Assembly (NCBI RefSeq): GCF_026000115.1
Contig: NZ_AP026867.1
Location: 3,343,716-3,407,715 of the forward strand
Direction of reading: 5' to 3'
Origin: Aureispira anguillae
Lineage (GTDB): Bacteria > Bacteroidota > Bacteroidia > Chitinophagales > Saprospiraceae
DNA length: 64,000 bases
Position numbers and translations under genes: made by a program. How positions within the stretch are numbered: the first letter of the stretch is position 1; the number at the start of each line of letters is the position of its first letter. The notes under the pieces are model-generated. The model was not told where the DNA came from and made no database searches. It saw nothing but the letters and a program-made list of their open reading frames with translations. Positions 27,472 to 36,271 of this stretch are shown in pieces.

Positions 27472-27515
27472 AAAAGGTAAGATTAATACTACAAAAATAG
27501 TTAATCTTACCTTTT
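27472..27515 (-). terminator. Terminator of the YfgM-like gene
   Basis: AAAAGGTAAGATTAA (27472-27486) pairs perfectly with TTAATCTTACCTTTT (27501-27515), a 15-bp stem ending in a T-run on the minus strand, directly after the stop codon. Confidence 0.85.
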
Positions 27516-27542
27516 AAAAAACATTAGAAACGCTTTGAGTGA

Positions 27543-28229
27543 TTATTTTAATCGTATCAAATCTTTATCAGCGCCCAATGATTCGCCTATTTGTTTATCG
27601 GTATCCAAAATATCTTGGAAGTATTTTTTAGCCTCTGCGCTTTTACCTTTGTACTCCATCAACTTGCCTGCTTTGTATTTAGCATAAAGTGCTAACGACA
27701 AGTTATCAGTGGCAGCAGCAGCTTTGTTGTAGTAATTTACAGCACCATCAATATCTTCTAATTCAGAAGCAGCATCTCCCATCATTGTGTAAGCTTGTGT
27801 TTGAAGTAACTCTTCTCCACTAAAATTGCTTAAATAATCCAATGCTAAATCAGGTTTGCCAATTTTTAAAGAAGCAACTCCAGCGTAATAATGTGCCAAG
27901 TTACTAGCATCAGTACCACTATATTGATCAATAATACCTACATAACCAATGAAGTTATTCGCTTGTCCAATCACTTCTCTTCCTGTCAAAGCTAATTTAA
28001 AAGAATCACGCTCTAATTCTATATTCGCTTTGTACAATTCAATTTGCCCTTCTGCTTCACGAGGTTTTTTATACATCTGAGAATACCAATAGATTCCCAA
28101 AATTAAAACAACAAGCACAGCACCTACTCCCGTTACGAGATTTTTGTTTTCTTCGAAAACGTTATTTGCTTTTGCTTTTAATTCATCTGCCGAAAGGTCT
28201 TGTATTTCAGTATATTGTTCGTTTGCCAT
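27543..28229 (-). CDS. YfgM-like TPR protein with one membrane segment
   Basis: 228 aa. A cytoplasmic N-terminal helix (EIQDLSADELKAKANNVFEE) is followed by one membrane segment (VTGVGAVLVVLILGIYWYS, about 34-52) and a periplasmic domain of TPR-like helices (LAHYYAGVASLKIGKPDLAL, AYTMMGDAASELEDIDGAV). This is the layout of YfgM/ancillary SecYEG translocon factors. In many Bacteroidota such a gene stands directly before ribH, as here. A -7-like promoter box lies 50 bp upstream. Confidence 0.8.
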   Translation of the reverse strand: MANEQYTEIQDLSADELKAKANNVFEENKNLVTGVGAVLVVLILGIYWYSQMYKKPREAEGQIELYKANIELERDSFKLALTGREVIGQANNFIGYVGIIDQYSGTDASNLAHYYAGVASLKIGKPDLALDYLSNFSGEELLQTQAYTMMGDAASELEDIDGAVNYYNKAAAATDNLSLALYAKYKAGKLMEYKGKSAEAKKYFQDILDTDKQIGESLGADKDLIRLK

Positions 28230-28279
28230 AATAATTTGACTGTATCAGAGTTCTCTTATCGTTAAAATAAATTTGCGTG

Positions 28280-28287
28280 CAAAGATA
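28280..28287 (-). promoter_or_regulatory. Bacteroidota -7 promoter box of the YfgM-like gene
   Basis: On the minus strand the sequence reads TATCTTTGCACG, matching the TAnnTTTG consensus, about 50 bp before the ATG. A -33 TTG at the usual distance is not clear. Confidence 0.45.
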
Positions 28288-28411
28288 AACAAAGTTTTGA
28301 CCTATTAAGATATTTTCTATCAAAATTTAGCTTGTAAGGATTTTTTTTATCTGCTTTCTCCAATTTTTATTCCATCACAACCCATTTTTTTAATCGTTAG
28401 AAAGGCTAAAA

Positions 28412-28456
28412 TAAAAAGCCTATCAGGAATAGTTTATCGACAATCCTAATAGGCTC
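28412..28456 (-). terminator. Terminator of pdhA
   Basis: AGCCTATCAGGA (28417-28428) pairs with TCCTAATAGGCT (28444-28455) with one mismatch. The minus-strand read-out ends in TTTTTATTTT. It lies about 26 bp after the pdhA stop. Confidence 0.8.
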
Positions 28457-28481
28457 TTTGGCAAAATCAAATGAACAAAAA

Positions 28482-29495
28482 TTAATCCATAATAAATGGA
28501 TAATCTTTTTGCTCATAATTATCGGTATAAATTTCCTCTACAGGAGGAAATGGAGAATCCTCTGCAAACTGAACCGCTGCATCAATTTCTTCTTTTACCT
28601 TAGCTTTAATGGCATCAATATCCTCTGCTGTAGCGTGTTTTTTCTTCAACAAAGCAGCTTCAATAATATTGATAGGATCCTTTGCTTTATATTCTTTCTC
28701 TTCGTCTTTAGTTCTGTATTTGGCAGGATCAGACATAGAATGTCCTTTGTAACGGTACGTTCTAATCTCCAAGAACATTGGCCCTTTTCCTGAACGACAA
28801 TGCTCAGCAGCAGCAGCAATTTCATTGTGTACAACCTCTACGTCCATTCCATCAATTTGCTTGCTTGGCATATCGTAGCCCAGACCTAGCTTATAAATAT
28901 CGGTTACGTTAGAAGTACGTTCTACAGAAGTTCCCATTGCATAAAAGTTATTTTCACAAATAAAAACAACAGGAAGTTTCCAGTTCATGGCCATATTGAA
29001 TGTCTCATGCAAGATCCCTTGACGGCAAGCACCATCGCCAAATAGACAAAAAGTTACATTATCATTGTCCTTGTATTTGTCAGCAAAAGCAATACCTGCG
29101 CCCAAGCCAATTTGTCCACCTACAATTCCATGACCACCATAAAAACGATGTTCAGCAGAAAAGAAGTGCATAGAGCCACCTTTTCCTTTTACATTTCCAG
29201 TATACTTACCGTACAATTCGGCCATAGCAGAATTGCTATCTACTCCTTTTGCCATGGCAGCACCATGTTGACGATAAGCTGTGATCCAAGCATCATTAGG
29301 ACGAGTTGCGGTTTTCATTCCAGCATAAACAGCTTCTTGACCAATACATAAATGTAAAAATCCTCTAATTTTCTTTTGGAAATACATCAAATTGGCGCGT
29401 TCCTCAAATTTTCGTATACGCAACATCAACTCATACCACTCTAAATAAGTCTCCTTTGAGAATGCTTTAGACTTTGTTGTTTTTACTTTAGCCAT
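28482..29495 (-). CDS. pdhA: Pyruvate dehydrogenase E1 component, alpha subunit
   Basis: 337 aa. It is the thiamine-diphosphate-binding subunit of the E1 heterotetramer that decarboxylates pyruvate. Visible are the start region YLEWYELMLRIRKFEERA, the substrate-loop FLHLCIGQEAVYAGM, the ThDP motif FCLFGDGACRQGILHETFNM ... VVFICENNFYAMGTS, and the phosphorylation-loop-like RYKGHSMSDPAKYRTKDE. Length is normal. The beta subunit and E2 are not adjacent, so the complex is encoded at scattered loci. It has its own terminator, and a ~200-bp gap separates it from the upstream scoB. Confidence 0.94.
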   Translation of the reverse strand: MAKVKTTKSKAFSKETYLEWYELMLRIRKFEERANLMYFQKKIRGFLHLCIGQEAVYAGMKTATRPNDAWITAYRQHGAAMAKGVDSNSAMAELYGKYTGNVKGKGGSMHFFSAEHRFYGGHGIVGGQIGLGAGIAFADKYKDNDNVTFCLFGDGACRQGILHETFNMAMNWKLPVVFICENNFYAMGTSVERTSNVTDIYKLGLGYDMPSKQIDGMDVEVVHNEIAAAAEHCRSGKGPMFLEIRTYRYKGHSMSDPAKYRTKDEEKEYKAKDPINIIEAALLKKKHATAEDIDAIKAKVKEEIDAAVQFAEDSPFPPVEEIYTDNYEQKDYPFIMD

Positions 29496-29624
29496 AGTTT
29501 AATGACAATTTATCTGATAAGTAGTTTTTTAATAATTTGTGTCGCTAAGATATAGATTCTAATACAAAGACAAAACAACTCGTCTGTTTTTCTGCAATTG
29601 TTTTCTCGATTTTGCAATTTGAAG

Positions 29625-29660
29625 ATGTGCCAACTGAATCTTATGGTTCAATTGGCACAT
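29625..29660 (-). terminator. Hairpin after scoB
   Basis: ATGTGCCAACTGAA (29625-29638) pairs with TTCAATTGGCACAT (29647-29660) with one wobble. It lacks a strong T-run. The arm is related to the AAATGTACCAATT repeat arms around the four-helix-bundle cassette at 30386 and 30977, so it may be a copy of that repeat rather than a dedicated terminator. Confidence 0.45.
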
Positions 29661-29695
29661 TTCTGAATTTACCCAAGCAGTACGACAAAATCTGC

Positions 29696-30358
29696 CTAGT
29701 CAATCACCATTTCAGGAACCCCACCTTCAGGGATTACTAATTTTCCTGCTGTTTTGGCTTGAATCTCTTCTACAGAAACACCAGGAGCACGCTCCAATAA
29801 ATGAAAAGCGCCATCCTTAATTTCTAACATTGCTAAATTAGTGACTACTTTTTTGATACAATTTACCCCTGTAAGTGGCAAGCTACAAGCCTTTAATAAC
29901 TTAGACTCTCCCTTACGGTTGGTATGTTGCATGGCAACAATAATATTTTGAGCAGCAGCTACCAAATCCATAGCCCCTCCCATTCCTTTTACCATTTTGC
30001 CAGGAATTTTCCAATTGGCAATATCTCCATTTTGAGCCACTTCCATTGCGCCCAATACTGTCAAATCAATATGCCCTCCTCGAATCATCTCAAAGCTTTG
30101 AGCAGAACTAAACAAAGCTGCTCCAGGCAATGTAGTAACGGTCTGTTTTCCTGCATTAATCAAATCTGCGTCTACGTCCTCTTCTTCTGGAAATGGTCCC
30201 ATCCCCAAGAGTCCATTTTCAGACTGTAAAAAGACTTGAATTCCTTCAGGAATATAATTGGCTACCAAAGTAGGAATACCGATTCCTAGATTTACATAAT
30301 AACCATCTTTTAATTCTTTTGCAATGCGCTTGGCAATGCCATTTTTATCTAAAGCCAT
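29696..30358 (-). CDS. scoB: Succinyl-CoA:3-ketoacid-CoA transferase, subunit B
   Basis: 220 aa. It is the catalytic half of the enzyme that moves CoA between succinyl-CoA and acetoacetate (ketone-body / short-chain acid use). The active-site glutamate is Glu47 in [13 protein letters not shown]. Family segments [34 protein letters not shown] and [11 protein letters not shown]-like ([16 protein letters not shown]) are present. Subunit A is upstream on the same strand, but 641 bp away instead of nearly touching, because a four-helix-bundle gene with flanking repeats sits between them. Confidence 0.93.
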   Translation of the reverse strand: MALDKNGIAKRIAKELKDGYYVNLGIGIPTLVANYIPEGIQVFLQSENGLLGMGPFPEEEDVDADLINAGKQTVTTLPGAALFSSAQSFEMIRGGHIDLTVLGAMEVAQNGDIANWKIPGKMVKGMGGAMDLVAAAQNIIVAMQHTNRKGESKLLKACSLPLTGVNCIKKVVTNLAMLEIKDGAFHLLERAPGVSVEEIQAKTAGKLVIPEGGVPEMVID

Positions 30359-30385
30359 CTTTTTTCAATTTTAATTTCTCCATCT

Positions 30386-30992
30386 TGAAAATGTACCAAT
30401 TTGACAAGGTGTCAATTTGAAGCTTCATCAATTGGTCATTCATTTTCAAATCAATTCATAATTATTTTCTTTTAGCAGTAGAAATTATTTTGGATAACAC
30501 CTTTATAATTATTTTTAAATCTGCTAATAGCTGCTTGCAATTAGGATAACTTTCCAAATTATCACACAGAAACAACCAATAATAAGATTCATCCGCTTCT
30601 TTTGCAGCAATCTTCATTTTATGAATAAAATCCCTTTTGCTTTCTGCATTTTGTGCCTCCATTACATTTGCCCCTACTGAAGTTCCAGAACGAAACAACT
30701 GATTAGACAAATTAAATTTTCGAATACGATCAAGATTTTCTGTATATTTTATAACCTTAAAAGCAAATGCCGTTGTTAAATCAACAACTAAATTGGATCT
30801 ATCATTTCTTATCATCTACTAATTTTATAACCAAAAATAAAAATCTAAAACCAATCAAACGCAATCAGAAATAAATAAGTTACGCCAACAATCAGATTTT
30901 CAATGCTATAGTTTTTCAAGAAGTAGATTTTTCAATTTGAAGCTTCATCAATTGGTCATTCATTTTCAAATTTCCCAATTGGTACATTTTCA
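30386..30992. mobile_element. Repeat-bounded cassette carrying the four-helix-bundle gene
   Basis: A perfect 40-bp direct repeat occurs at 30412-30451 and 30932-30971, 520 bp apart, on either side of the four-helix-bundle gene. Outside these, TGAAAATGTACCAATT (30386-30401) is repeated perfectly inverted at 30977-30992. Removing one repeat plus the gene would leave scoA and scoB about 121 bp apart. The structure suggests that a cassette inserted into, or was duplicated within, a former scoA-scoB operon spacer. Confidence 0.7.
30462..30815 (-). CDS. Four-helix-bundle protein, 23S rRNA IVP family
   Basis: 117 aa. Typical family sequence: LVVDLTTAFAFKVIKYTENL, FNLSNQLFRSGTSVGANVME, AESKRDFIHKMKIAAKEADE and YYWLFLCDN, ending in a basic tail. 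The family was first seen in intervening sequences of 23S rRNA genes and is common as lone genes in Bacteroidota; its function is not known. Here it lies between scoA and scoB on the same strand, inside a repeat-bounded cassette, which fits a mobile passenger. It would be transcribed from the scoA promoter. Confidence 0.9.
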   Translation of the reverse strand: MIRNDRSNLVVDLTTAFAFKVIKYTENLDRIRKFNLSNQLFRSGTSVGANVMEAQNAESKRDFIHKMKIAAKEADESYYWLFLCDNLESYPNCKQLLADLKIIIKVLSKIISTAKRK

Positions 30993-30999
30993 AATTATT

Positions 31000-31692
31000 T
31001 TAGCTACGAACAGTACGTTGTTCAATTCGTTTTTCATAATTCACCCCTTTAAAAATTCGCTGGACATAAACCCCAGGTACATGAATATAATTAGGATGCA
31101 ATTCTCCTGGCTCTACCAACTCCTCTACCTCAACGATTGTAATTTTTCCTGCTCTTGCCATCATAGGATTAAAATTGCGAGCAGTCCCTTTAAAAATTAG
31201 GTTTCCGTGGGTATCTCCTTTCCATGCTTTTACAATTGCAAAATCTGCATGCAAAGCTGTTTCCATAATATATGGACGTCCATCAAAATACTTTACATCT
31301 TTGCCTTCAGCTACCTCTGTTCCATAACCTGTAGCCGTATAAAAAGCAGGAATACCAGCCCCACCAGCACGAATACGTTCTGCCAAAGTTCCTTGCGGAA
31401 TCAAATCCACTTCCAATTCGCCACTCAACAACTGGCGTTCAAATTCTGCATTTTCCCCAACATAAGAAGACATCATTTTTTTGACTTGACGTTGTTGTAA
31501 CATCAAACCAATACCAAAATCGTCTACTCCTGCATTGTTTGAAATACAAGTCAATCCTTTTACGCCAGCCTCAACCAAGGCAGCAATACAATTTTCGGGA
31601 ATCCCACACAAGCCAAAACCACCCAACATCAAGGTCATGTTGTCCTCAATACCTTGAATGGCTTCTTTAGCATTAGCAACTACTTTATTCAT
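31000..31692 (-). CDS. scoA: Succinyl-CoA:3-ketoacid-CoA transferase, subunit A
   Basis: 230 aa. Subunit A binds CoA and forms the heterodimer with ScoB. The glycine-rich segment [18 protein letters not shown] is at the N-terminus, followed by [38 protein letters not shown] and a C-terminal [22 protein letters not shown]. Length is normal. The stop codon is 28 bp from the nearer 40-bp direct repeat of the cassette that separates it from scoB. It is divergent from the GH113-like gene. Confidence 0.93.
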   Translation of the reverse strand: MNKVVANAKEAIQGIEDNMTLMLGGFGLCGIPENCIAALVEAGVKGLTCISNNAGVDDFGIGLMLQQRQVKKMMSSYVGENAEFERQLLSGELEVDLIPQGTLAERIRAGGAGIPAFYTATGYGTEVAEGKDVKYFDGRPYIMETALHADFAIVKAWKGDTHGNLIFKGTARNFNPMMARAGKITIVEVEELVEPGELHPNYIHVPGVYVQRIFKGVNYEKRIEQRTVRS

Positions 31693-32128
31693 CTGTTATC
31701 TTTTTAATAGTTTATGGATAAGTTCTAGTATGATAGGATAACACGGCACCTGATTACAAATTCCATTCTTTTTTGTCAAAAATATTGCAAAAAGGAAGCA
31801 CAATATCACAACTAGTGTACTTAACCGCTAAACTAAAGATTTTTGTAGAAAAAACATAAGGTAATCATATTTATACGTCGGACATTTTTTAAGCCTAGCA
31901 GATTCGTTAATTCAACTGTACATTTTTATCAATTTTCTATCTTTTTTATGGCAATTCAAATGATATTGGTATTAATTATGAGGTAAACCTTAGCAGATAC
32001 ACACACAGTTATACATTATCGTTGATAATAACAAGACCTCCCCCCTTTGACAAAAGTCCCCCGCTTTTGCTTGTCATTATATGCAATAAGAGTTCATCTC
32101 TATTCTAACTAACTATAAAATAGCTGTT
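31693..32128. other. Divergent intergenic region, scoA / GH113-like
   Basis: 436 bp containing both promoters. A hairpin (TGACAAAAG ... CTTTTGCTTGTCA, about 32048-32076) lies 50 bp before the GH113-like gene and could affect its expression. No coding frame is supported. Confidence 0.45.
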
Positions 32129-33184
32129 TTGAAAAACATTAAAGTAGTCTATCTAATTGTATTATTGATTTTACTGGTTCAGTATGAAAATTATTCCTAT
32201 ACTAAAATTTCGGCTGTCAACCCAACAACCAAAATTAAGGGCATGACAGTAGTAGCAGCCCAAAGTCCTATCCGTGATCGTCCCATCTATTCTCTAAAAA
32301 AATTAGGCGTTAATTCTATTGCGCTGCTCCCTTATGGTTTTTATAAAAGCGGACATCCTGAAATTTATTTTGAATCGTTCTGCACGGTTCCCAACTGTCC
32401 TTTTGGAGCCCATACCCAAAATGCTATTGTTGAACTCATTCAAAAAGCAAAAGCTTCTAATGTTCAGGTAATGCTAAAACCTCATATATGGGCTGCTTCG
32501 GAGTGGTGCAGTGAATTGACCTTTGAAACCGAAGCAGACTGGCTGCTCTTTGAAAAAAATTATACAGCCTTTATTATGGAATGGGTACAGATTGCTAATC
32601 GTATGAATGTGGAGCTATTTTGTATTGGTTCTGAACTGTATAGTTTTGTGCAGCAACGTCCCAACTACTGGAGCAAGCTTATTCAAAACATTCGCAACGT
32701 CTATTTTGGGAAAATAACGTACGGAGCCAACTGGAGTGACTATCAAAAAGTTGACATTTGGGACGAATTAGATTATATCGGGCTGAATACCTACTTTCCT
32801 TTGTTGCCTGACACAACTCCCTCTGTACAAAAGTTGGAGACAGCTTGGAAACCCATTGTTGCTAAGTTAGATTCTTTTTCTAAGCAATGGAAAAAGCCTA
32901 TCTTATTTACCGAGTGGGGGTATTTGTGTATGGATGGTTGCGCTTTTGAACATTGGCAAATTGAGCAAAGAAAAGCCAGTACACCCAATAATGAGCAGGC
33001 ACAAGCCAATGCAATTGAAGCACTCCTAAAAACATTTCTTTCGCAAGATTGGTGGGCAGGCGGTTTTCAATGGAAATGGTATGCCGATTCTATTAGCAGT
33101 AGCTGCGAATATGATATTGATAAGGATTACACTCCTGAAGGGAAAATAGCTACTGAGGTATTAAAAAAAATGTATCACGAATAG
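32129..33184 (+). CDS. GH113-like exported glycosidase
   Basis: 351 aa. The start is a TTG that begins a credible signal peptide (MKNIKVVYLIVLLILLVQYE); the first in-frame ATG would remove it. A TIM-barrel glycosidase layout follows: KGMTVVAAQSPI, SLKKLGVNSIALLPYGFY, QVMLKPHIWA, then the two likely catalytic glutamates Glu169 (CIGSELYSF) and Glu262 (LFTEWGY), and a final GGFQWKWYAD strand. This matches GH113 (beta-mannanase-type) proteins; the true substrate is not known. It is convergent with the beta-barrel gene at 33237, sharing a hairpin. Confidence 0.7.
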   Translation: MKNIKVVYLIVLLILLVQYENYSYTKISAVNPTTKIKGMTVVAAQSPIRDRPIYSLKKLGVNSIALLPYGFYKSGHPEIYFESFCTVPNCPFGAHTQNAIVELIQKAKASNVQVMLKPHIWAASEWCSELTFETEADWLLFEKNYTAFIMEWVQIANRMNVELFCIGSELYSFVQQRPNYWSKLIQNIRNVYFGKITYGANWSDYQKVDIWDELDYIGLNTYFPLLPDTTPSVQKLETAWKPIVAKLDSFSKQWKKPILFTEWGYLCMDGCAFEHWQIEQRKASTPNNEQAQANAIEALLKTFLSQDWWAGGFQWKWYADSISSSCEYDIDKDYTPEGKIATEVLKKMYHE

Positions 33185-33186
33185 AT

Positions 33187-33219
33187 AATTTGGAGATGGG
33201 CTAAGTCCATCTCCAAATT
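33187..33219. terminator. Hairpin between convergent genes
   Basis: A perfect 13-bp stem AATTTGGAGATGG (33187-33199) / CCATCTCCAAATT (33207-33219) lies 3 bp after the GH113-like stop and 18 bp from the barrel-gene stop. No strong T-run on either side, so it is probably a transcript end or stability hairpin for both. Confidence 0.55.
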
Positions 33220-33236
33220 ATTACTGTTGAATCAAT

Positions 33237-34208
33237 TTAAAATCGATTATTTCCAGAAAAAGGTTTTATCTTTTTTTCTTGTTCTTTTTTAGATGTTTTT
33301 TTCTTAGCAGTCTTGTTTTTTGCGCCTCCTTTTCCATTGCCTCTACTGTCAAAGTAAAACATCAAATAAACTGTACCGTCCAAATTATCAATTCCAGCAG
33401 AAAAAGAATTGATAGCAGGCGTATAAACGTTCTCGGATATAATTTGCTCTGTTGATGGTTCGTAATATTCTTCTGTAACAGTAACGGCTAGAGTATGGCG
33501 ATACATTACTCCCCATCCAAACTCTGCACCAATACATACTTTGGGTGCAAAAAAGTATTCTGCCCCAACAAAAGCCCTCAGACCAACTCCCAACACATTC
33601 AAACCAGTGTCCATTGTTTTTCTTCTATTACCATTAATATTGTTCCCCCAATTATAAGAAGTGGGAACAATATTAGCCAAAGAATAGCCATTGCCATAAG
33701 AATAACGAAAATCACTATTCTGGTTGTAAGTAAGTCGAATATCTCCCCCAAAAAAGCCTTGAAGGCGACGTTTTCCTTTACGCATTTCATAACCGATTGC
33801 CAAACTGGCTCTGCTCCAATCTAAAGAACGAACGTCTTTTACCATAGCATTAGGAAGGTTAGAAGCATCATCTCGAACGTATTTTTCTTTTTCAGAATGC
33901 CCAAAATTGATCCCCCAAGCCAAACGCAAAGCAGATTTATCGGTAAGCATATATTTGCCAATTATAACAGCGTTTCCAAAAATACTGAAAAACTTATCAT
34001 CAGAAGCATAGGTATTGTTAGACGTTCCATTAAAAGAATTGCCTAACCAATAGAAGAAGGGAATCATATTAATTCCTAAGCCAATATCTCCCTTAGTGGG
34101 TAAAACGGCTTGTCCTTTCTTCCCTGTTAGAGGGGCATTGTCATCGTCTTGAGCCTGTGTAGACAACACAGAGAGAACAAGTAATGCAAGTAGAATTTTT
34201 TTTTTCAT
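33237..34208 (-). CDS. Outer-membrane beta-barrel protein with Lys-rich tail (paralogue 1)
   Basis: 323 aa with signal peptide (MKKKILLALLVLSVLSTQAQ). It begins LTGKKGQAVLPTKGDIGLGI, then about eight to ten amphipathic strands (FGNAVIIGKYMLTDKSALRL, LGVGLRAFVGAEYFFAPK, CIGAEFGWGVMYRHTLAV). The barrel should end at YLMFYF. About 38 extra residues rich in Lys, Gly and Asn follow (KNKTAKKKTSKKEQEKKIK), absent from the paralogue at 34370. Function unknown. A -7-like promoter box lies just before it, directly after the paralogue's terminator, so the two genes are separately transcribed. Confidence 0.75.
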   Translation of the reverse strand: MKKKILLALLVLSVLSTQAQDDDNAPLTGKKGQAVLPTKGDIGLGINMIPFFYWLGNSFNGTSNNTYASDDKFFSIFGNAVIIGKYMLTDKSALRLAWGINFGHSEKEKYVRDDASNLPNAMVKDVRSLDWSRASLAIGYEMRKGKRRLQGFFGGDIRLTYNQNSDFRYSYGNGYSLANIVPTSYNWGNNINGNRRKTMDTGLNVLGVGLRAFVGAEYFFAPKVCIGAEFGWGVMYRHTLAVTVTEEYYEPSTEQIISENVYTPAINSFSAGIDNLDGTVYLMFYFDSRGNGKGGAKNKTAKKKTSKKEQEKKIKPFSGNNRF

Positions 34209-34297
34209 TTTAATTATTGGGGATTTACAGTCATCAATACTCTATTGATTTTTAGAGCATTAACTGTTATTAAACAACGATTATTGCAACAAGATTG

Positions 34298-34305
34298 CAA
34301 ATATA
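34298..34305 (-). promoter_or_regulatory. -7 promoter box for the 33237 barrel gene
   Basis: On the minus strand TATATTTG matches TAnnTTTG and directly follows the T-run of the upstream gene's terminator. A TTTG lies 15 bases further upstream, within the terminator stem, slightly closer than the usual -33 spacing. Confidence 0.4.
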
Positions 34306-34335
34306 CAAAAAAGAGGTTGCCAAATGGCAACCTCT
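34305..34335 (-). terminator. Terminator of the 34370 barrel gene
   Basis: GAGGTTGCC (34313-34321), loop AAAT, GGCAACCTC (34326-34334), followed on the minus strand by six T. A compact, strong intrinsic terminator about 35 bp after the stop. Confidence 0.9.
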
Positions 34336-34369
34336 CTCCTATGTTATTATAGTGCGGGTATATTTATGC

Positions 34370-35221
34370 TTAGAAATAAAAGAACATAAATACAGCTCCA
34401 TTCATGTTGTCAACACCAGCAGAAAAAGCTGTTGTAGCTCCAGTAACTGTATTTTCGATCATTACTTCACCAGTTGTTGCTTCATAGTACTCAGAAGAGG
34501 AAGTTGATTCGAAAGTAGAGTTCAATCTAACTCCCCAACCAAATTCAGCACCCAAAGAAAGTTTTGGTGCAACAAAGTATTCAACTCCAACAAAAGCTCT
34601 TAAACCTACGCCAAAAGTTGTGCTTCCACCATCCATTACAACTCTTTGGTTGCCATTAAGGTTGTTTCCCCAATCAAATGAAGTAGGAACAATGTTAGCA
34701 TTAGAATAACCATTGCCATAAGAATATTCAAATCCACTATTTTGGTCTAAGTTAAAGATAATATCTGCGCCATAGTAGCCTTGGATACGTCCTTTTCCTC
34801 TTCTCATTTCATAACCAAGTGCCAAAGTATAGTGACCATTGTCTGCTTTTCTAGCATCCAAAACCATATCCATTGGATTGTTAGAAGAATTGTCTCTAAC
34901 GTATTTCTTTTCAGAAATAGAAGTTAGATTAAAACCAAAATGTACACGTACAGCTGTTTTTTCGCTCAACATGTATTTTCCCATCAAAACAGAGTTTCCA
35001 AAAACATTGAAAAACTTGTTAGAAGAGGCATATAGGTTATTTGAGTTGTTGTTAAATGAATTCCCGAACCAGTTAAAGAATGGAATCATATTAACTCCTA
35101 ATCCTATATCTCCAGATTCTGGAAGAATCAATTGTCCTTTTTTGCCTGTTAATGGTTCATCTTGAGCATTTGCACTAAAGATACAAAAAGAACATACCAA
35201 TAATAATAATACTTTTTTCAT
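34370..35221 (-). CDS. Outer-membrane beta-barrel protein (paralogue 2)
   Basis: 283 aa with signal peptide (MKKVLLLLVCSFCIFSANAQ). It is clearly paralogous to the neighbour at 33237: LTGKKGQLILPESGDIGLGV, NMIPFFNWFGNSF, GNSVLMGKYMLSEKTAVRV, SYGNGYSNANIVPTSFDWGN, LRAFVGVEYFVAPKLSLGAE. It ends in the aromatic strand FMFFYF expected of a BAM-inserted barrel, without the Lys-rich extension. Tandem duplication is evident. The upstream lipoprotein gene (137-bp gap) is on the same strand and may belong to the group. Function unknown. Confidence 0.75.
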   Translation of the reverse strand: MKKVLLLLVCSFCIFSANAQDEPLTGKKGQLILPESGDIGLGVNMIPFFNWFGNSFNNNSNNLYASSNKFFNVFGNSVLMGKYMLSEKTAVRVHFGFNLTSISEKKYVRDNSSNNPMDMVLDARKADNGHYTLALGYEMRRGKGRIQGYYGADIIFNLDQNSGFEYSYGNGYSNANIVPTSFDWGNNLNGNQRVVMDGGSTTFGVGLRAFVGVEYFVAPKLSLGAEFGWGVRLNSTFESTSSSEYYEATTGEVMIENTVTGATTAFSAGVDNMNGAVFMFFYF

Positions 35222-35358
35222 TATTTAAGTTTTTAAATCGTTTTGCACTGTTATTTTTAAGCAAAAAATTACTATTTTAATAATATATCAAACACAGATA
35301 TTATTAAAAATCAAGTCACCTATAACTTCTCAAACAGATTCAAACGAAAAGGTTCTTT

Positions 35359-35868
35359 TTAATAGTTATGCTCTTGGATAATTGTAGCACCATCCCAGAT
35401 AGAAATATCTTCTTTTCCTTTAGTGAAAATTTTAGTTTCTGTAATCACTTCGTTTTGGCTCGTTACGGTATTGTATCTTTCTTTTTTCTCGTCTAGTTCC
35501 AAGTCAGGGAATTTAACCTCAACATTTAAAGGAGTAGCAATTGCAGGCAATTCAACACTTACATTACCAGATCCATCAACAGTAGCGGTAGAAGTTAGTT
35601 TGTCATAAGCATATCCACTAACAGGATTTTCTTGCAAATCTTCAGAATCAATAACAAACTGAATTACAGTACCAGATGGTACATTTTCGTATTGAATTTG
35701 AGAACCACCATTGTAAGTAGTATCGTTGGTTAGATCTGTGTTGATTCCTAAATGGAGCGTTACCATAGCTTTTCCTGGTTCAGCTGGAGTAGTTTGGGTC
35801 TTTGTACATGAAGTACCTAATACAGCTATTGCCATTGAAGCAAGAGCAGCGAAAGTCATTTTCTTCAT
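35359..35868 (-). CDS. Small lipoprotein, beta-rich
   Basis: 169 aa. The signal sequence with lipobox (ALASMAIAVLGTSCTKTQ) gives lipidation at Cys21. The mature part has short strands (MVTLHLGINTDLTNDTTYN, VIQFVIDSEDL, NVEVKFPDLELDEKKERYNT), suggesting one beta-sandwich domain. No family recognised. It is the first gene of a run with two paralogous outer-membrane barrels and may act with them at the envelope, which is inference from position. A good -7 box lies about 85 bp upstream. Confidence 0.7.
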   Translation of the reverse strand: MKKMTFAALASMAIAVLGTSCTKTQTTPAEPGKAMVTLHLGINTDLTNDTTYNGGSQIQYENVPSGTVIQFVIDSEDLQENPVSGYAYDKLTSTATVDGSGNVSVELPAIATPLNVEVKFPDLELDEKKERYNTVTSQNEVITETKIFTKGKEDISIWDGATIIQEHNY

Positions 35869-35951
35869 AATTTTTAGAAGTTTGTTGGTTTAATAAATGA
35901 AGTTGTGGTTGCTTAACATTTTGTTATAAAAACTTTAATGTTAAGGCAGCG

Positions 35952-35959
35952 CAAAAGTA
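35952..35959 (-). promoter_or_regulatory. -7 promoter box of the lipoprotein gene
   Basis: On the minus strand TACTTTTGCGC matches TAnnTTTG closely. It would give a 5' leader of about 75-80 nt. A T/A-rich stretch lies upstream; the -33 element is not a clean TTG. The rest of the divergent gap (35869-36271) shows no other feature. Confidence 0.5.
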
Positions 35960-36271
35960 CGTTTTTTTTTATAGATAATCCAGTTAATTTAAAATATGGA
36001 TATAGAATTTAACTTATGAATTTTATAACATATTTTCATTTAATTTTTACACTAAATTGCATTCACTTCAATAACAAATAGATAGATAATTTGAGTTAAC
36101 TAAACGATTAAAACTTTAAGTTTTTCTTAAGATTTAGTGACAGAGTTAAACTTGTAGATAGCTTCATTCACTTAGGGCAATTCTTCCTAAAAGTATCTTC
36201 TATTTTTTTTGTACCTTTAAACTATTGTTCTAATGAAGTTGTTAAAAATTTAATCCATCATAGACTTTATT

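Noticed and set aside
30462-30815. Presence of a 23S rRNA IVP-family gene as evidence for an rRNA gene nearby
   Set aside because: No rRNA sequence surrounds it; the neighbours are scoA and scoB.
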